Shown in pieces: positions 8,374 to 16,969 of a stretch of DNA of 64,000 nucleotides. Position 1 is the first letter of the stretch; each line of letters opens with the position of its first letter. The DNA comes from Methanobrevibacter sp. (GTDB lineage Archaea; Methanobacteriota; Methanobacteria; Methanobacteriales; Methanobacteriaceae): positions 62,001-126,000 of the forward strand of contig NZ_JAFQSO010000012.1 in assembly GCF_017409525.1 (NCBI RefSeq), written 5' to 3'. The translations under genes and the position numbers were made by a program. The notes under the pieces were generated by a model. The model was not told the DNA's origin, made no database searches, and was given only the letters and a program-made list of their open reading frames with translations.

Positions 8374-8892
8374 ATGAAGAAACTTTATGCATTACTAGTA
8401 TTTTTAATCATTTTATACATCGGCATCAATGTTGGTGCAAATAATATAAACCTGCTCGGCTCTCAAACTGCTGTGGATGATGCCGACAATGCTTCTGCGG
8501 GAAACACCAGCATTCCAACATTGGAAAACTTCACAAGCACTCAAGTCGATGCAAATACGACAAGTTACTTTGATGCAAATTACAACATGACCATTAATTT
8601 AACTCTGATTGACAATAGTCAGAACGTATCGGACATTGCAAATAAATTAATAGATTCCGAATCATACACATCAAATCAGGTCATCGATCAAAATGCTGTG
8701 ACCGCTTACTTCCTATACCAGGAAGGCGTGGATACATACAATGCAGACATCTACTTCAACAAAAACGATCAGAACTATCTAATCAGCGGAAAAGGAATAT
8801 CCTATGAGAACAGTGACTACTTCATCAATCACTGCAAACTCATAATCGATTCGATTGGCTCATCCCAAGATTCAGGTTTAAGCAGATGGTAG
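8374..8892 (+). CDS. secreted or membrane-anchored hypothetical protein
   Basis: A 172-residue protein. Residues 4-20 form a hydrophobic signal or anchor (LYALLVFLIILYIGINV) followed by an asparagine-, serine- and threonine-rich region with many N-x-S/T sites, for example NASAGNTS. This is typical of archaeal surface proteins that are N-glycosylated. The rest predicts an alpha-beta domain with no motif that I recognise. A GGTG ribosome-binding site precedes the ATG. I cannot assign a function. Confidence 0.7.
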   Translation: MKKLYALLVFLIILYIGINVGANNINLLGSQTAVDDADNASAGNTSIPTLENFTSTQVDANTTSYFDANYNMTINLTLIDNSQNVSDIANKLIDSESYTSNQVIDQNAVTAYFLYQEGVDTYNADIYFNKNDQNYLISGKGISYENSDYFINHCKLIIDSIGSSQDSGLSRW

Positions 8893-8894
8893 GA

Positions 8895-8930
8895 TAATTT
8901 TTATTATCATTATTTTTTCTTTTTTTTAAA
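8895..8930 (+). terminator. T-rich transcription stop
   Basis: Immediately after the TAG of the secreted-protein gene comes a long T-rich tract ending in runs of six and eight T. It sits before the next same-strand gene and probably separates the two transcripts. Confidence 0.5.
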
Positions 8931-8948
8931 ATTTATTGAGGTATTTAA

Positions 8949-9899
8949 ATGAATATTTTAGTTATCGGTTCTGGAGCAGTTGGAATTGGTCTTGCAGCGT
9001 CAATGCTGAGTCAGGATGCAAACATATCAATTTATGCAAGGGGTGAAACCGCAAAAGCCATCAAGGAAAATGGCATCAAGAGAACTGGATTGTTTGCCCA
9101 CTATTCCTTTGGAAGTGATGGGGTGAATGTATATGAAAATTACGAGGAAATACCTGAAAACACATTCGATTACGTGTTTATAACCTCAAAGACAACAGCA
9201 AATGACGACATATCAAGAAAGCTAAATGAATATAGGGACATCCTGAAAAACAAATTCAAGATAATCATATTCCAAAACGGATTTGGAAACGATGAGGCAT
9301 ATCTGCGATTTTTTGGCAAAGATGAGGTTTTCTCAGCGCGTGTAATCACAGGATTCACCCGCCCCGAAAGGCACATCAGCGAAGTGACAGTATACACAGA
9401 ACCTATTCTAATAGGATCCCTTCAAAAGCAGGACCCAAGCGATTTGCAGACAATAGCAGACATGATCACATCATCAGGCATCAACTGTGAAATTACATAT
9501 GAAATCGACAAATACCTCTGGGCAAAGATGCTTTACAACTGTGCACTCAATCCGCTAGGGGCAATACTTGATGTAAATTACGGGAAGCTTACCGAAAACG
9601 AATACTCAAAGGAAATAATGGACAGCATCATAGAGGAAATATTCAACGTGATTGACGCAAGCGAATATGAAACCCTTTGGAGCTCATCAGATGAATATAA
9701 AGACATATTCTACTCAAAGCTCGTTCCTGACACCTATGAACACTACTCCTCAACCCACCAAGACATTCAAAGAAAAATAAGAACAGAGATTGACTCTCTA
9801 AATGGCAAGGTAATTGAACTGGGCGAGATAAATAATGTTGATGTGAGCACAAATAAAATTATCTACAACCTAATAAAATCTATTGAAAGTGATTTTTAA
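8949..9899 (+). CDS. ketopantoate reductase-like oxidoreductase (PanE/ApbA family)
   Basis: A 316-residue protein with an N-terminal NAD(P)-binding Rossmann motif IGSGAVGIGLAASML (residues 6-20) and the PanE-like FITSKTTAND region. The C-terminal helical domain includes KYLWAKMLYNCALNPLGAI near residue 193, where the lysine and asparagine match catalytic residues of ketopantoate reductases. It probably reduces 2-dehydropantoate in coenzyme A synthesis or a similar 2-keto acid. Pantoate kinase for the archaeal CoA route is in this window at 24928-25773, not adjacent. Confidence 0.82.
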   Translation: MNILVIGSGAVGIGLAASMLSQDANISIYARGETAKAIKENGIKRTGLFAHYSFGSDGVNVYENYEEIPENTFDYVFITSKTTANDDISRKLNEYRDILKNKFKIIIFQNGFGNDEAYLRFFGKDEVFSARVITGFTRPERHISEVTVYTEPILIGSLQKQDPSDLQTIADMITSSGINCEITYEIDKYLWAKMLYNCALNPLGAILDVNYGKLTENEYSKEIMDSIIEEIFNVIDASEYETLWSSSDEYKDIFYSKLVPDTYEHYSSTHQDIQRKIRTEIDSLNGKVIELGEINNVDVSTNKIIYNLIKSIESDF

Positions 9900-9918
9900 T
9901 TACTGAATGGATACTAAA

Positions 9919-9991
9919 ACTTTATATATGTGGAAATTTAAAATAGTATTGTTCATATTGTTATATACTATTTTTTTATAATATGAACAAT
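9919..9991 (+). promoter_or_regulatory. TATA box followed by a 12-bp inverted repeat at the predicted transcript start
   Basis: TTTATATA at 9921-9928 is a good archaeal TATA box, predicting initiation near 9948-9950. There begins ATTGTTCATATT (9948-9959), repeated inverted and exactly at 9980-9991, with a 20-nt spacer. A G-T and a T-A pair extend the stem inward. The transcript would therefore open with a hairpin. It could equally be a two-site operator. Confidence 0.5.
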
Positions 9992-10040
9992 GGTGATGGT
10001 TGAAATGAGCATTCGTTTGTATTCCTTTAGTGGTGTTTAG
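9990..10040 (+). other. possible 16-codon leader ORF
   Basis: An ATG at 9990, within the right arm of the inverted repeat, opens a 16-codon frame ending at TAG 10038-10040, before the SseB-like gene. An internal ATG at 10005 follows a GGTGATGG sequence that could bind ribosomes. Short frames are common by chance, so I list it only because of its position between the hairpin and the gene. Confidence 0.2.
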
Positions 10041-10100
10041 GAAGAGAATGTTCATTTGTTTTTAAAAAACTTATTTTTACAATTTAATTTCAGTGATATC

Positions 10101-10586
10101 ATGAGCGAATTAAAGCAATTAATTGAAAAATTCATAGAACTTGACGATGGCTTAAATGAAAAAGCGGAACAATTGGACGAGTCCGAAGAGGCTTTCCAAA
10201 AATTTGAAGAGGAACATATCGAACAGATAAACGAATTGAACGAGACATATCATGAAATCGAGCATATGGTATTTCATGAGGAGTTCATAATAGTTTCAAA
10301 CAACTCAGCTGATGAAAAGGAAGTCGTTGCTTTAATAATAAGTGATGAAGATGATGAGGAAGAGGAATTTGTTATTCCGGTTTTCACTGATGAGGAAGAG
10401 GCCAACATTGCAATAGAAGAGTTCAAACAACAGTTTGGCGATATCGAATTTACTTGTGATAAAAAGGCAGGCAATGAAATAGTTGCAGATCATCACGATG
10501 ATGAAGATTTCATCGGCCTTGCCATCAATGCGCCCCAATGGGATTTCGTGATTGCAACCGAAGATGTGCACGATTGCAGCGGGTAG
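10101..10586 (+). CDS. acidic SseB-like domain protein
   Basis: A 161-residue, strongly acidic protein. The N-terminal 60 residues look like a charged helix. The second half contains FVIPVFTDEEEANIAIEEFKQ, close to the core of SseB N-terminal domains, which read as a strand, F-T and an acidic helix. The protein ends with GLAINAPQWDFVI. The ATG at 10101 is preferred to an upstream TTG at 10056, although its ribosome-binding site is weak. Two further genes nearby (10627-10902 and 13526-13921) share this type of domain. No precise function is known for the family. Confidence 0.6.
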   Translation: MSELKQLIEKFIELDDGLNEKAEQLDESEEAFQKFEEEHIEQINELNETYHEIEHMVFHEEFIIVSNNSADEKEVVALIISDEDDEEEEFVIPVFTDEEEANIAIEEFKQQFGDIEFTCDKKAGNEIVADHHDDEDFIGLAINAPQWDFVIATEDVHDCSG

Positions 10587-10626
10587 ACATGGACCCTACC
10601 ATTATTAACCAGAATCAGGTGTTTTG

Positions 10627-10902
10627 ATGAAGTTTATCTGTCCGACAATCGGTGAAGATGACGAAAGGGACTTTCTTGTAACTGGCAATCTTGAAGATTT
10701 TAGGATTATTGTTTTTTCTGACATTGATGAATTTAAAAGTGGCATTGACTACCTTGAAGTTGTTGGATATCAACCGACCGAAGTATCAATCAAGCTATTT
10801 AAAGAATTATCTAAAAACGATGATGAATTTAAGGGGATAAGATTGAATCCCCACAATGAAAATCTATTCATTTCTAAAAAAGAGATATTGGACAAATTTT
10901 AG
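10627..10902 (+). CDS. small SseB-like or hypothetical protein
   Basis: A 91-residue protein starting at the ATG at 10627, with AGGTG upstream; an in-frame TTG just before it is disregarded. It has an IVFSDIDEFKSGIDYLEV strand-helix and ends with FKGIRLNPHNENLFISKKEI. The last part resembles the end of SseB domains, where a glycine and asparagine-proline follow a helix. It follows the acidic SseB-like gene by 40 nt and is probably cotranscribed with it. Confidence 0.55.
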   Translation: MKFICPTIGEDDERDFLVTGNLEDFRIIVFSDIDEFKSGIDYLEVVGYQPTEVSIKLFKELSKNDDEFKGIRLNPHNENLFISKKEILDKF

Positions 10903-10961
10903 CTAAACTCTTTTTTGAATTCCTTAAAATTTATATTGCATTAATTATATAATATGAACAT

Positions 10962-12002
10962 ATGGCAAATGAAAGATTGATGTGGGTAGATTGGATTAAA
11001 TTTATAGCAATTTTTGGCGTGATTGGTGTTCACGTTTCATCATCACTTCTAAACCCCGATATCATATTCACATCAGAATGGTATCAGGGCGTCTTTGCCA
11101 ACTCATTCTTCCGTTTTGGAGTGATTCTATTTATAATGACTTCAGGATTTTTAATTTTGAGAAGACAGCAATCTGTCAGCGAAATTCCAAAGCGACTTAA
11201 AAGAGTGCTTTTACCATTTATCTTTTGGCTGATTGTATATGCATTCGTGAAAGTTGCATTCCTAAAGGAATTAGGTCCGAATTGGAATGTTGGAGACATA
11301 TTTATTTTTATATTGAAAGGCTTTTTAGACCCTACCATCGTTTCAATTCAATTCTGGTTTGTCTATATGATTCTTGGATTATACATCGTATCCCCTATTC
11401 TCAGCAGATGGATTCAGAATGCACCTATAAAAGAAATCGAATATGCACTCCTTGTTTGGGTTATTGTCAGCCTGCTGCAATTCATTAATGTTGATTCCAT
11501 CATAATTGATTATCTTAGATATTTCACCGGAGCTATAGGTTATTTTGTCTTAGGATACTATCTGACAATCAAAAAGAACGACCTGACACAGAACAGGAAA
11601 TTCGGATTAATCCTGTTCATAATAGGAACTGCAATAACATTCATCGGAACACTTGCATTCAGTTTCATGTCAGGAGAGCAGTCATTGTTCTTCATAAAAC
11701 TAGGAGACATTACTCCAGGAGCATGTCTGCAGGGAATCGGATTGTTCATAGTTTTATACAATACCAACTTTGACGGAATCAATGAAAAAATAAATAATGT
11801 CATTGTTAAAATTAGCCTGTTGAGCTATGGAATGTACTTATGTAACATTTTATTCATTAAATTCTTTGAAAAAATTCATTTAATCAACTTAAGCGGCTTT
11901 ACATTGCTCAATGTTTTAATTTCATCAATTATAGTCCTTATAGTTTCGGCTGTTGCAATTGAGATAATGAGCAGAATTCCAGTTTTAAAAATTTTTACTT
12001 AA
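10962..12002 (+). CDS. membrane acyltransferase, Acyl_transf_3 family
   Basis: A 346-residue polytopic protein with about ten membrane segments. It begins RLMWVDWIKFIAIFGVIGVHVSS; the histidine after the first helix is the conserved residue of this O-acyltransferase family. SGFLILRR and RLKRVLLPFIFWLIVYAF are further family stretches. Such enzymes usually acetylate or succinylate surface sugars or lipids, fitting decoration of cell-surface glycans. The acceptor is unknown. A TATA-like AAATTTATA lies about 35 nt upstream of the ATG. Confidence 0.85.
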   Translation: MANERLMWVDWIKFIAIFGVIGVHVSSSLLNPDIIFTSEWYQGVFANSFFRFGVILFIMTSGFLILRRQQSVSEIPKRLKRVLLPFIFWLIVYAFVKVAFLKELGPNWNVGDIFIFILKGFLDPTIVSIQFWFVYMILGLYIVSPILSRWIQNAPIKEIEYALLVWVIVSLLQFINVDSIIIDYLRYFTGAIGYFVLGYYLTIKKNDLTQNRKFGLILFIIGTAITFIGTLAFSFMSGEQSLFFIKLGDITPGACLQGIGLFIVLYNTNFDGINEKINNVIVKISLLSYGMYLCNILFIKFFEKIHLINLSGFTLLNVLISSIIVLIVSAVAIEIMSRIPVLKIFT

Positions 12003-12026
12003 AAAAAAAGAAATTTAAAGAGAAGA

Positions 12027-12308
12027 TTATTCATCCAAATCCTCTTCATCTTCTTCAATGATATCCCCTTCAATATAATATCTTATTCTGTATGACCTTT
12101 TAAATCCATTCGCCACTTCACGTTTAGGTCTTCTTTTGCGTTTTATGCGTGGCCCATTCATGTCTTTGAAAGGATCTTGAAAAGGTTTGGCAAGATTTTT
12201 GTTTTCACGGTAATATGTGGAAATTCTACTTCGAGTATGTGGTGCTCGATACATTCTTTTTCTTAAAAGGCGCCTTTTACTTGAAACACGTCTTATCACA
12301 AGAATCAC
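12027..12308 (-). CDS. small basic hypothetical protein with acidic tail
   Basis: A 93-residue protein starting at GTG 12308, directly after the stop of the preceding gene; a second GTG at 12299 is possible. It is very rich in arginine and lysine through residue 75, for example RRVSSKRRLLRKRMYR, and ends with GDIIEEDEEDLDE. This bipolar charge suggests nucleic-acid or ribosome contact, but I recognise no family. It is coupled to the 65-residue gene upstream. Confidence 0.5.
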   Translation of the reverse strand: MILVIRRVSSKRRLLRKRMYRAPHTRSRISTYYRENKNLAKPFQDPFKDMNGPRIKRKRRPKREVANGFKRSYRIRYYIEGDIIEEDEEDLDE

Positions 12309-12506
12309 TTATTTTTTATTTCTGTTTATGTTTTTTGTTGCAGATTTATCTAAAGTTGCTTGAATTTCATCAATTCTTTCAACTACAACTTTAATTGCTT
12401 GTTCACCTTGACGGGTAGGGTTGATACCTTGTTCAACAAGCAATGCATCCCTAATATCTCTTAATCTATCAATTGAATCAATTTTCATTATGGTACTATA
12501 AAACAT
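12309..12506 (-). CDS. small helical hypothetical protein
   Basis: A 65-residue predicted all-helical protein: IDSIDRLRDIRDALLVEQG, then a turn NPTRQGEQAIKVV, then a second helix and a basic tail. AGGAG lies 9 nt before the ATG at 12506; a second in-frame ATG at 12488 is possible. It is the first gene of a two-gene unit with the basic protein. I do not recognise a family. Confidence 0.5.
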   Translation of the reverse strand: MFYSTIMKIDSIDRLRDIRDALLVEQGINPTRQGEQAIKVVVERIDEIQATLDKSATKNINRNKK

Positions 12507-12624
12507 CCTAAATATCTCCTAATTAACTTATAGTATAATATGAATTTTATTATAAAAAATGTTTTTGACGGAAATCCATTTTCCAATAGCTAAATTAATT
12601 AACAAAAAAGAAGAATTATTAAAT

Positions 12625-13518
12625 ATGTTTGAAAAATTAGAAGTAATCTACTTGGCGGGAGGTTGCTTTTGGGGTGTTGAGGCATACATCTCAAGGCTCA
12701 AGGGAGTCAATCAGACTGAAGTCGGATATGCCAATGGCCGAGATTTGAGTCCAACTTATGAAAAGGTATGCACTGGAAAAACAGGACACGCCGAAACGGT
12801 AAAGGTAACATACAACCCTAAAGTGATTGCCCTTGAAAAACTGTTGGAGGAATTCTTCAAGATTATCGATCCACATTCCAGAAACAGACAGGGCGGGGAT
12901 ATTGGAACTCAATATAGAACCGGCATTTACTGGCAGGACCCCAAGCAAAAAGACATTGTCTTGAAATTTCTAGCCCGAAAGCAAAAGGAAGATAATAAAA
13001 AAATTGTTGTTGAAGCCCATCAGATCAGCAATTTCTATCCTGCTGAAGACTATCACCAAAAGTATCTGGAAAGAAACCCTCAGGGTTACTGCCATGTTGA
13101 TTTAAGTTTAATAGACGATGAAGAATTCAAGCACTTGACGACAAAACAGTATCAAATAACACAGCTATCATTAACAGAACCACCTTATAGTGGTGAATAC
13201 AATGACTTTTTTGAAGATGGTGTATATGTAGATGTCGTAGATGGTGAAATTCTATTCAGTTCAGATGACAAATTTGACTCAGGATGCGGTTGGCCTGCAT
13301 TTTCCAAACCAATTTCAGATGATGCAGTTACTAAAAACAGAGATTTTTCCTATGGCTCAACACGCATTGAGGTTAGAAGCACAAAGTCAAACTCACATCT
13401 GGGCCACGTATTCAATGACGGGCCCGGTGGCTCAAAAAGATACTGCATCAACTCAGCCGCCTTGAAATTCATACCGAAAGATGAAATTGAAGACTATATT
13501 AACAACAAAAACAAATAG
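12625..13518 (+). CDS. msrAB: bifunctional peptide methionine sulfoxide reductase MsrA-MsrB
   Basis: A 297-residue fusion repairing both stereoisomers of oxidised methionine. The MsrA domain (1 to about 155) carries GGCFWG at 12-17 with catalytic Cys14. The MsrB domain (about 165-297) carries [12 protein letters not shown] and the catalytic [11 protein letters not shown], Cys274. The first zinc CXXC of many MsrB proteins is missing, as in zinc-free members. The ATG at 12625 is chosen because the MsrA fold starts right after it; a longer upstream reading is unsupported. It fits the oxygen-defence genes elsewhere in the window. Confidence 0.93.
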   Translation: MFEKLEVIYLAGGCFWGVEAYISRLKGVNQTEVGYANGRDLSPTYEKVCTGKTGHAETVKVTYNPKVIALEKLLEEFFKIIDPHSRNRQGGDIGTQYRTGIYWQDPKQKDIVLKFLARKQKEDNKKIVVEAHQISNFYPAEDYHQKYLERNPQGYCHVDLSLIDDEEFKHLTTKQYQITQLSLTEPPYSGEYNDFFEDGVYVDVVDGEILFSSDDKFDSGCGWPAFSKPISDDAVTKNRDFSYGSTRIEVRSTKSNSHLGHVFNDGPGGSKRYCINSAALKFIPKDEIEDYINNKNK

Positions 13519-13525
13519 TGATATG

Positions 13526-13921
13526 ATGAAACTAGAAGAGATAAAACACCCTGAGCTTAAAAATCATATCAACATGATTTATATGCATGGTGAAAACCAA
13601 AATCAAAAAGCCATTGAAAAAACCGAAAGTGACATTAGAGAATACATCAAAGACAAGTATTTTATAATATCCATTGAAGATGAGAAACCTGTAAAAATCC
13701 CTTATGGCAATGATGGATTGTATATTGTTCCCATCTTTACAGATGAGCAGGAATACATCATAGGAATGCAATATTTTTCACTCAATGTGATGGATGAAAA
13801 TAAGGAATATATAATTGAAACATTAGATTACTTTAAAAAATTAAAGGAAGATCCTAATTTCTTAGGATACATCGTAAATATAGCAAGAGTAAGTTATATA
13901 ATTAACACTACTCTTTTATAA
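13526..13921 (+). CDS. SseB-like domain protein
   Basis: A 131-residue protein starting at ATG 13526 (or the adjacent ATG at 13523), a few bases after msrAB ends. The middle reads GLYIVPIFTDEQEYIIGMQYF, a strand, F-T-D/E and helix like those in the 10101-10586 protein and in SseB domains. The preceding half is helical and charged. The 3' end overlaps the convergent Mrp gene by 14 nt. Cotranscription with msrAB is likely. The function is unknown. Confidence 0.6.
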   Translation: MKLEEIKHPELKNHINMIYMHGENQNQKAIEKTESDIREYIKDKYFIISIEDEKPVKIPYGNDGLYIVPIFTDEQEYIIGMQYFSLNVMDENKEYIIETLDYFKKLKEDPNFLGYIVNIARVSYIINTTLL

Positions 13922-14888
13922 ACTCTTTTTGGATGTCAGAAACTATTTCAACAAATCTTTTTGAAACTTCATCGCTAGGGTCCAGTGTTGAAATGACACC
14001 GTCCCTATTCGGTGACTGGGAAACCTGCTCCTCTATTGGAAGGTCACCTAAATAGGCAATTTCCATTTCCTCAGCAAAGGCTTTTCCGTTACCTTCACCA
14101 AAGATATGTAATTTTTCACCGCAATGAGGGCAGACATAGTAAGCCATGTTTTCAATAAGACCTATTTTGTCAATGTTCATCATTCCAACCATCTTAACAC
14201 ATTTCAATACATCCTCTTGAGATACGACATTCGGTGTGGTTACCATGATTACAGCATCTGCATCAGGAATGGTTTGCAAAACTGTTAACGGTTCATCTCC
14301 AGTGCCAGGAGGATTATCAATGATTAAATAATCAAGTTCTCCCCAATGAGCATCGGAAATCAACTGTTTGATGGCTCCTGTTTTTTGAGGACCTCTCCAG
14401 ATGATAGGAGTGTCAATGCTGTCCAATAAAAATGCCATAGACATTACTTTCAATCCGCTTTCAATAGTTACAGGGAACATTGAATGTTTGTACTCTTCTT
14501 GCTTTGCTTTAATGAAAGCAGCCTGTTCCTCTTCACTTTCAAAAGTTTCTTTTGCCATAGCATCTTCTGTAAGTTCCTTGAAAACTTCAAATTGATAATT
14601 GCTGAATGATTCACCATACAGTTCAATGCCCAACATTTTTGGAATATTCGGTCCGTGAATATCGGCATCTAGGATACCAGTTTTAAATCCCAATTTCTGC
14701 AATGTTTCGGCAATGTTGGCTGCTACGGTAGATTTTCCAACTCCTCCTTTTCCACTCATGACCACTATCTTATGTTTAATCTGGCCAAGATTCTTTGCAA
14801 GTCTTATTTCTTGTTCAATCATTTGTCTTTGTTGTTCAGGTGTCATCTGGCCTCCGTGACCATGATGACCATGTCCATGTTCAGGCAT
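13908..14888 (-). CDS. Mrp/NBP35-family P-loop ATPase, iron-sulfur carrier
   Basis: A 326-residue protein with the deviant Walker A GKGGVGKST about 50 residues in, the LDADIHGPNIPKMLG switch region, and near the C-terminal third the CPHCG pair that binds a bridging [4Fe-4S] cluster in ApbC/Nbp35. The N-terminus is histidine-rich (HGHGHHGHGG), which may bind metal. Between the switch and the GLKVMSMAF strand is a charged helical insert of about 50 residues not found in minimal Mrp proteins. The ATG at 14888 has GGAG 9 nt upstream. It lies 28 nt after the disulfide-reductase-like gene. Confidence 0.9.
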   Translation of the reverse strand: MPEHGHGHHGHGGQMTPEQQRQMIEQEIRLAKNLGQIKHKIVVMSGKGGVGKSTVAANIAETLQKLGFKTGILDADIHGPNIPKMLGIELYGESFSNYQFEVFKELTEDAMAKETFESEEEQAAFIKAKQEEYKHSMFPVTIESGLKVMSMAFLLDSIDTPIIWRGPQKTGAIKQLISDAHWGELDYLIIDNPPGTGDEPLTVLQTIPDADAVIMVTTPNVVSQEDVLKCVKMVGMMNIDKIGLIENMAYYVCPHCGEKLHIFGEGNGKAFAEEMEIAYLGDLPIEEQVSQSPNRDGVISTLDPSDEVSKRFVEIVSDIQKEFIKE

Positions 14889-14916
14889 TAGTATCATCTC
14901 CTCCAAAATATTTTAT

Positions 14917-16248
14917 TTAAGTAAATTTCTTGCTTACCTCTTCAACAGCAAGGATTAATGGGTCTGTAACCATTGATACTGGAGGTGCATATGCAAATTC
15001 CATATTGCTTAAATCAAAGCAGGTCAATCCTTCAGTAATAGCTAATGTCATTGTATCGATTCTCTCAGCTACCCTTTCCTCAGCGATGATTTGACATCCT
15101 ATAATGGTTCCATTTCCATCACATATAACTTTAATATCCATTGGTTTTGCATTAGGATAGTAGCGGGCTCTTGTAAGTGCTTGTACCTTTTGGACTACAG
15201 GCCTGATTTGATTCTGTTGGGCGAAACTGGTGGTATAACCTACAGCACCAAATTCCAACTTGCCCACTTTTGATACCATTGAGTTCAATACTGGGTTAAA
15301 TTTGGATTTCTTGCCGCAAATTGTACGTGCTAAGGTTTTTGATTCCCTAACGGCAGTGGTTCCCAAGTGGGAAATAGTATTTGATCCCAAAATTAAATCT
15401 CTTGATTCAACACAGTCCCCTACCGCATAGACATCTTCCACTGATGTTTCCATCCTATCATTTACAATGATTGCCCATCTTCCAATGTTGCAACCAGCCA
15501 TTTCAGCCAGTTTTAGTTCAGGTCTGACACCAGTTGCCATGATGACCATATCTGCATCATAGAGTTCCTCATCTCCAAAGCAAGCCTTTTCCACTTTTCC
15601 ATCACCAATCAATTTTGTAATCGGTTTTCCAAGCACAACCTGTATGCCTTCCATTTCCAAGTATTCAACTAGAATATCAGACATGTCTTTATCAATAGAT
15701 CTTGGAACAATTTGAGGCATCATTTCACTTAAAATAACGTTCAATCCTTGCTTTTTAAGTGCGAAAGCTATTTCAATACCAATTAAACCTGCACCAGTTA
15801 CAATAGCGCTTTTAGCTTCTTTCATTGCTTCCTGTACTTTGATACCATCATCAATGTTTCTGATTTTAAATACACCATCCAAGTCTACCCCTTGCATAGG
15901 AGGTACAAATGGATTTCCACCGGTTGCAAGAACCAATTTGTCATAGTCAATGATATTTTCTTTTCCATCTTTTACATATGTAACTGTCTTTTTATCTGAA
16001 TCGACTGCAGTCACTTCTGATTCTATGATAACATCAATATCTTTGTTTTTATAATCTTCAGGAGTTCTCATGACAATATCATCAAAGGATTCGATTGTAC
16101 CTGACAATACATATGGAATGGCACATGGAGAATATGCCACCTTATTATCCCTTGTGAGAACTGTAATTTCTATATCCTTATCAATTTTACGTATATTTGA
16201 AGCTGTAGAGATTCCTCCAGCTCCTCCACCTACAATTACTACTTTCAT
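14917..16248 (-). CDS. FAD/NAD(P)H disulfide oxidoreductase, CoA-disulfide reductase/NADH oxidase type
   Basis: A 443-residue flavoprotein. It has the FAD-binding VIVGGGAGGISTASNIRK at the N-terminus, the single redox cysteine in SPCAIPYVL near residue 42, the NAD(P)-binding TGAGLIGIEIAFALK near 150, and the second FAD contact VYAVGDCVES near 280. The single-cysteine site is typical of CoA-disulfide reductases, NADH oxidases and polysulfide reductases. In an anaerobe it could reduce O2, CoA disulfide or polysulfide. The substrate is uncertain. It is the first gene of a unit with the Mrp ATPase. Confidence 0.86.
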   Translation of the reverse strand: MKVVIVGGGAGGISTASNIRKIDKDIEITVLTRDNKVAYSPCAIPYVLSGTIESFDDIVMRTPEDYKNKDIDVIIESEVTAVDSDKKTVTYVKDGKENIIDYDKLVLATGGNPFVPPMQGVDLDGVFKIRNIDDGIKVQEAMKEAKSAIVTGAGLIGIEIAFALKKQGLNVILSEMMPQIVPRSIDKDMSDILVEYLEMEGIQVVLGKPITKLIGDGKVEKACFGDEELYDADMVIMATGVRPELKLAEMAGCNIGRWAIIVNDRMETSVEDVYAVGDCVESRDLILGSNTISHLGTTAVRESKTLARTICGKKSKFNPVLNSMVSKVGKLEFGAVGYTTSFAQQNQIRPVVQKVQALTRARYYPNAKPMDIKVICDGNGTIIGCQIIAEERVAERIDTMTLAITEGLTCFDLSNMEFAYAPPVSMVTDPLILAVEEVSKKFT

Positions 16249-16339
16249 TATAACAAAACCACTTTAAGATTTATAACAGTAATATATATTATTGAATACA
16301 TATAAAAAAGTAACTATTCATAAGTTTTTAGGTTAAAAA

Positions 16340-16969
16340 ATGAGAGAAATTGAATTTAATTTAGATGAAAACCCGTTCATCGAATTTTTGTCATCAAGAT
16401 ATTCTATGACCGCCAGAGTCAACGTTGAAAAACTATGGAACTTCTGTCATGACAATAACAAGTCATTCTTTATAATGTCACTTGGATGTCTGATGAATGC
16501 CGTTAATAAAGTTCCCCAGTTAAAAAGAAGAATAATTGATGGTAAAGTCGTGGAATTTGACTACCTGGAAGGAACAACACCAATAATGGATAAGAATAAG
16601 AATATTTATAGAGAAATGAGAGTTGAGACACCACAAAATTTTGATAATAATTTAAAGTGGCACGATTATGTAAAAGACCTCTCAAAAAGCATTCTATCAG
16701 GTGAAAATGATAGTTTCCTTTTAGATATGCATAAAAGAGATGCTGAAAATATTGCGAATTTCTCATGCATTCCATGGGTTGATTTCGACTCAGTTACAAA
16801 TTGCGTAGTTAATCCAAACCAGATACAACCGCTGATAACCTGGGGGAGAGTTAACAGGGACTATGAAATGAGCATTTCAATAACAGTAAGCCACATCTTT
16901 GTCAATGGCAGGGAACTGGGATATTTTTATGAAAACACTCAAAAAGAGTTTAATCAATTAACTGATTAA
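16340..16969 (+). CDS. chloramphenicol-acetyltransferase-like protein with altered active site
   Basis: A 209-residue protein of the CAT fold. It starts with the substrate-side strand RYSMTARVNVEKLWNFC, has VNKVPQLKRRI near residue 55, and ends with the region of the catalytic motif. There the usual HHxxxDG reads SHIFVNG (184-190): the catalytic histidine (His185) is kept, the first histidine is serine and the structural aspartate is asparagine. This suggests a different acyl acceptor or weak activity rather than drug resistance. Its 3' end overlaps the convergent MutH-like gene by 4 nt. Confidence 0.75.
   Translation: MREIEFNLDENPFIEFLSSRYSMTARVNVEKLWNFCHDNNKSFFIMSLGCLMNAVNKVPQLKRRIIDGKVVEFDYLEGTTPIMDKNKNIYREMRVETPQNFDNNLKWHDYVKDLSKSILSGENDSFLLDMHKRDAENIANFSCIPWVDFDSVTNCVVNPNQIQPLITWGRVNRDYEMSISITVSHIFVNGRELGYFYENTQKEFNQLTD

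Noticed and set aside
16275-16300. TAATATATATTA palindrome upstream of the CAT-like gene
   Set aside because: It is pure A/T and overlaps TATA-like sequence, so it is expected by chance.
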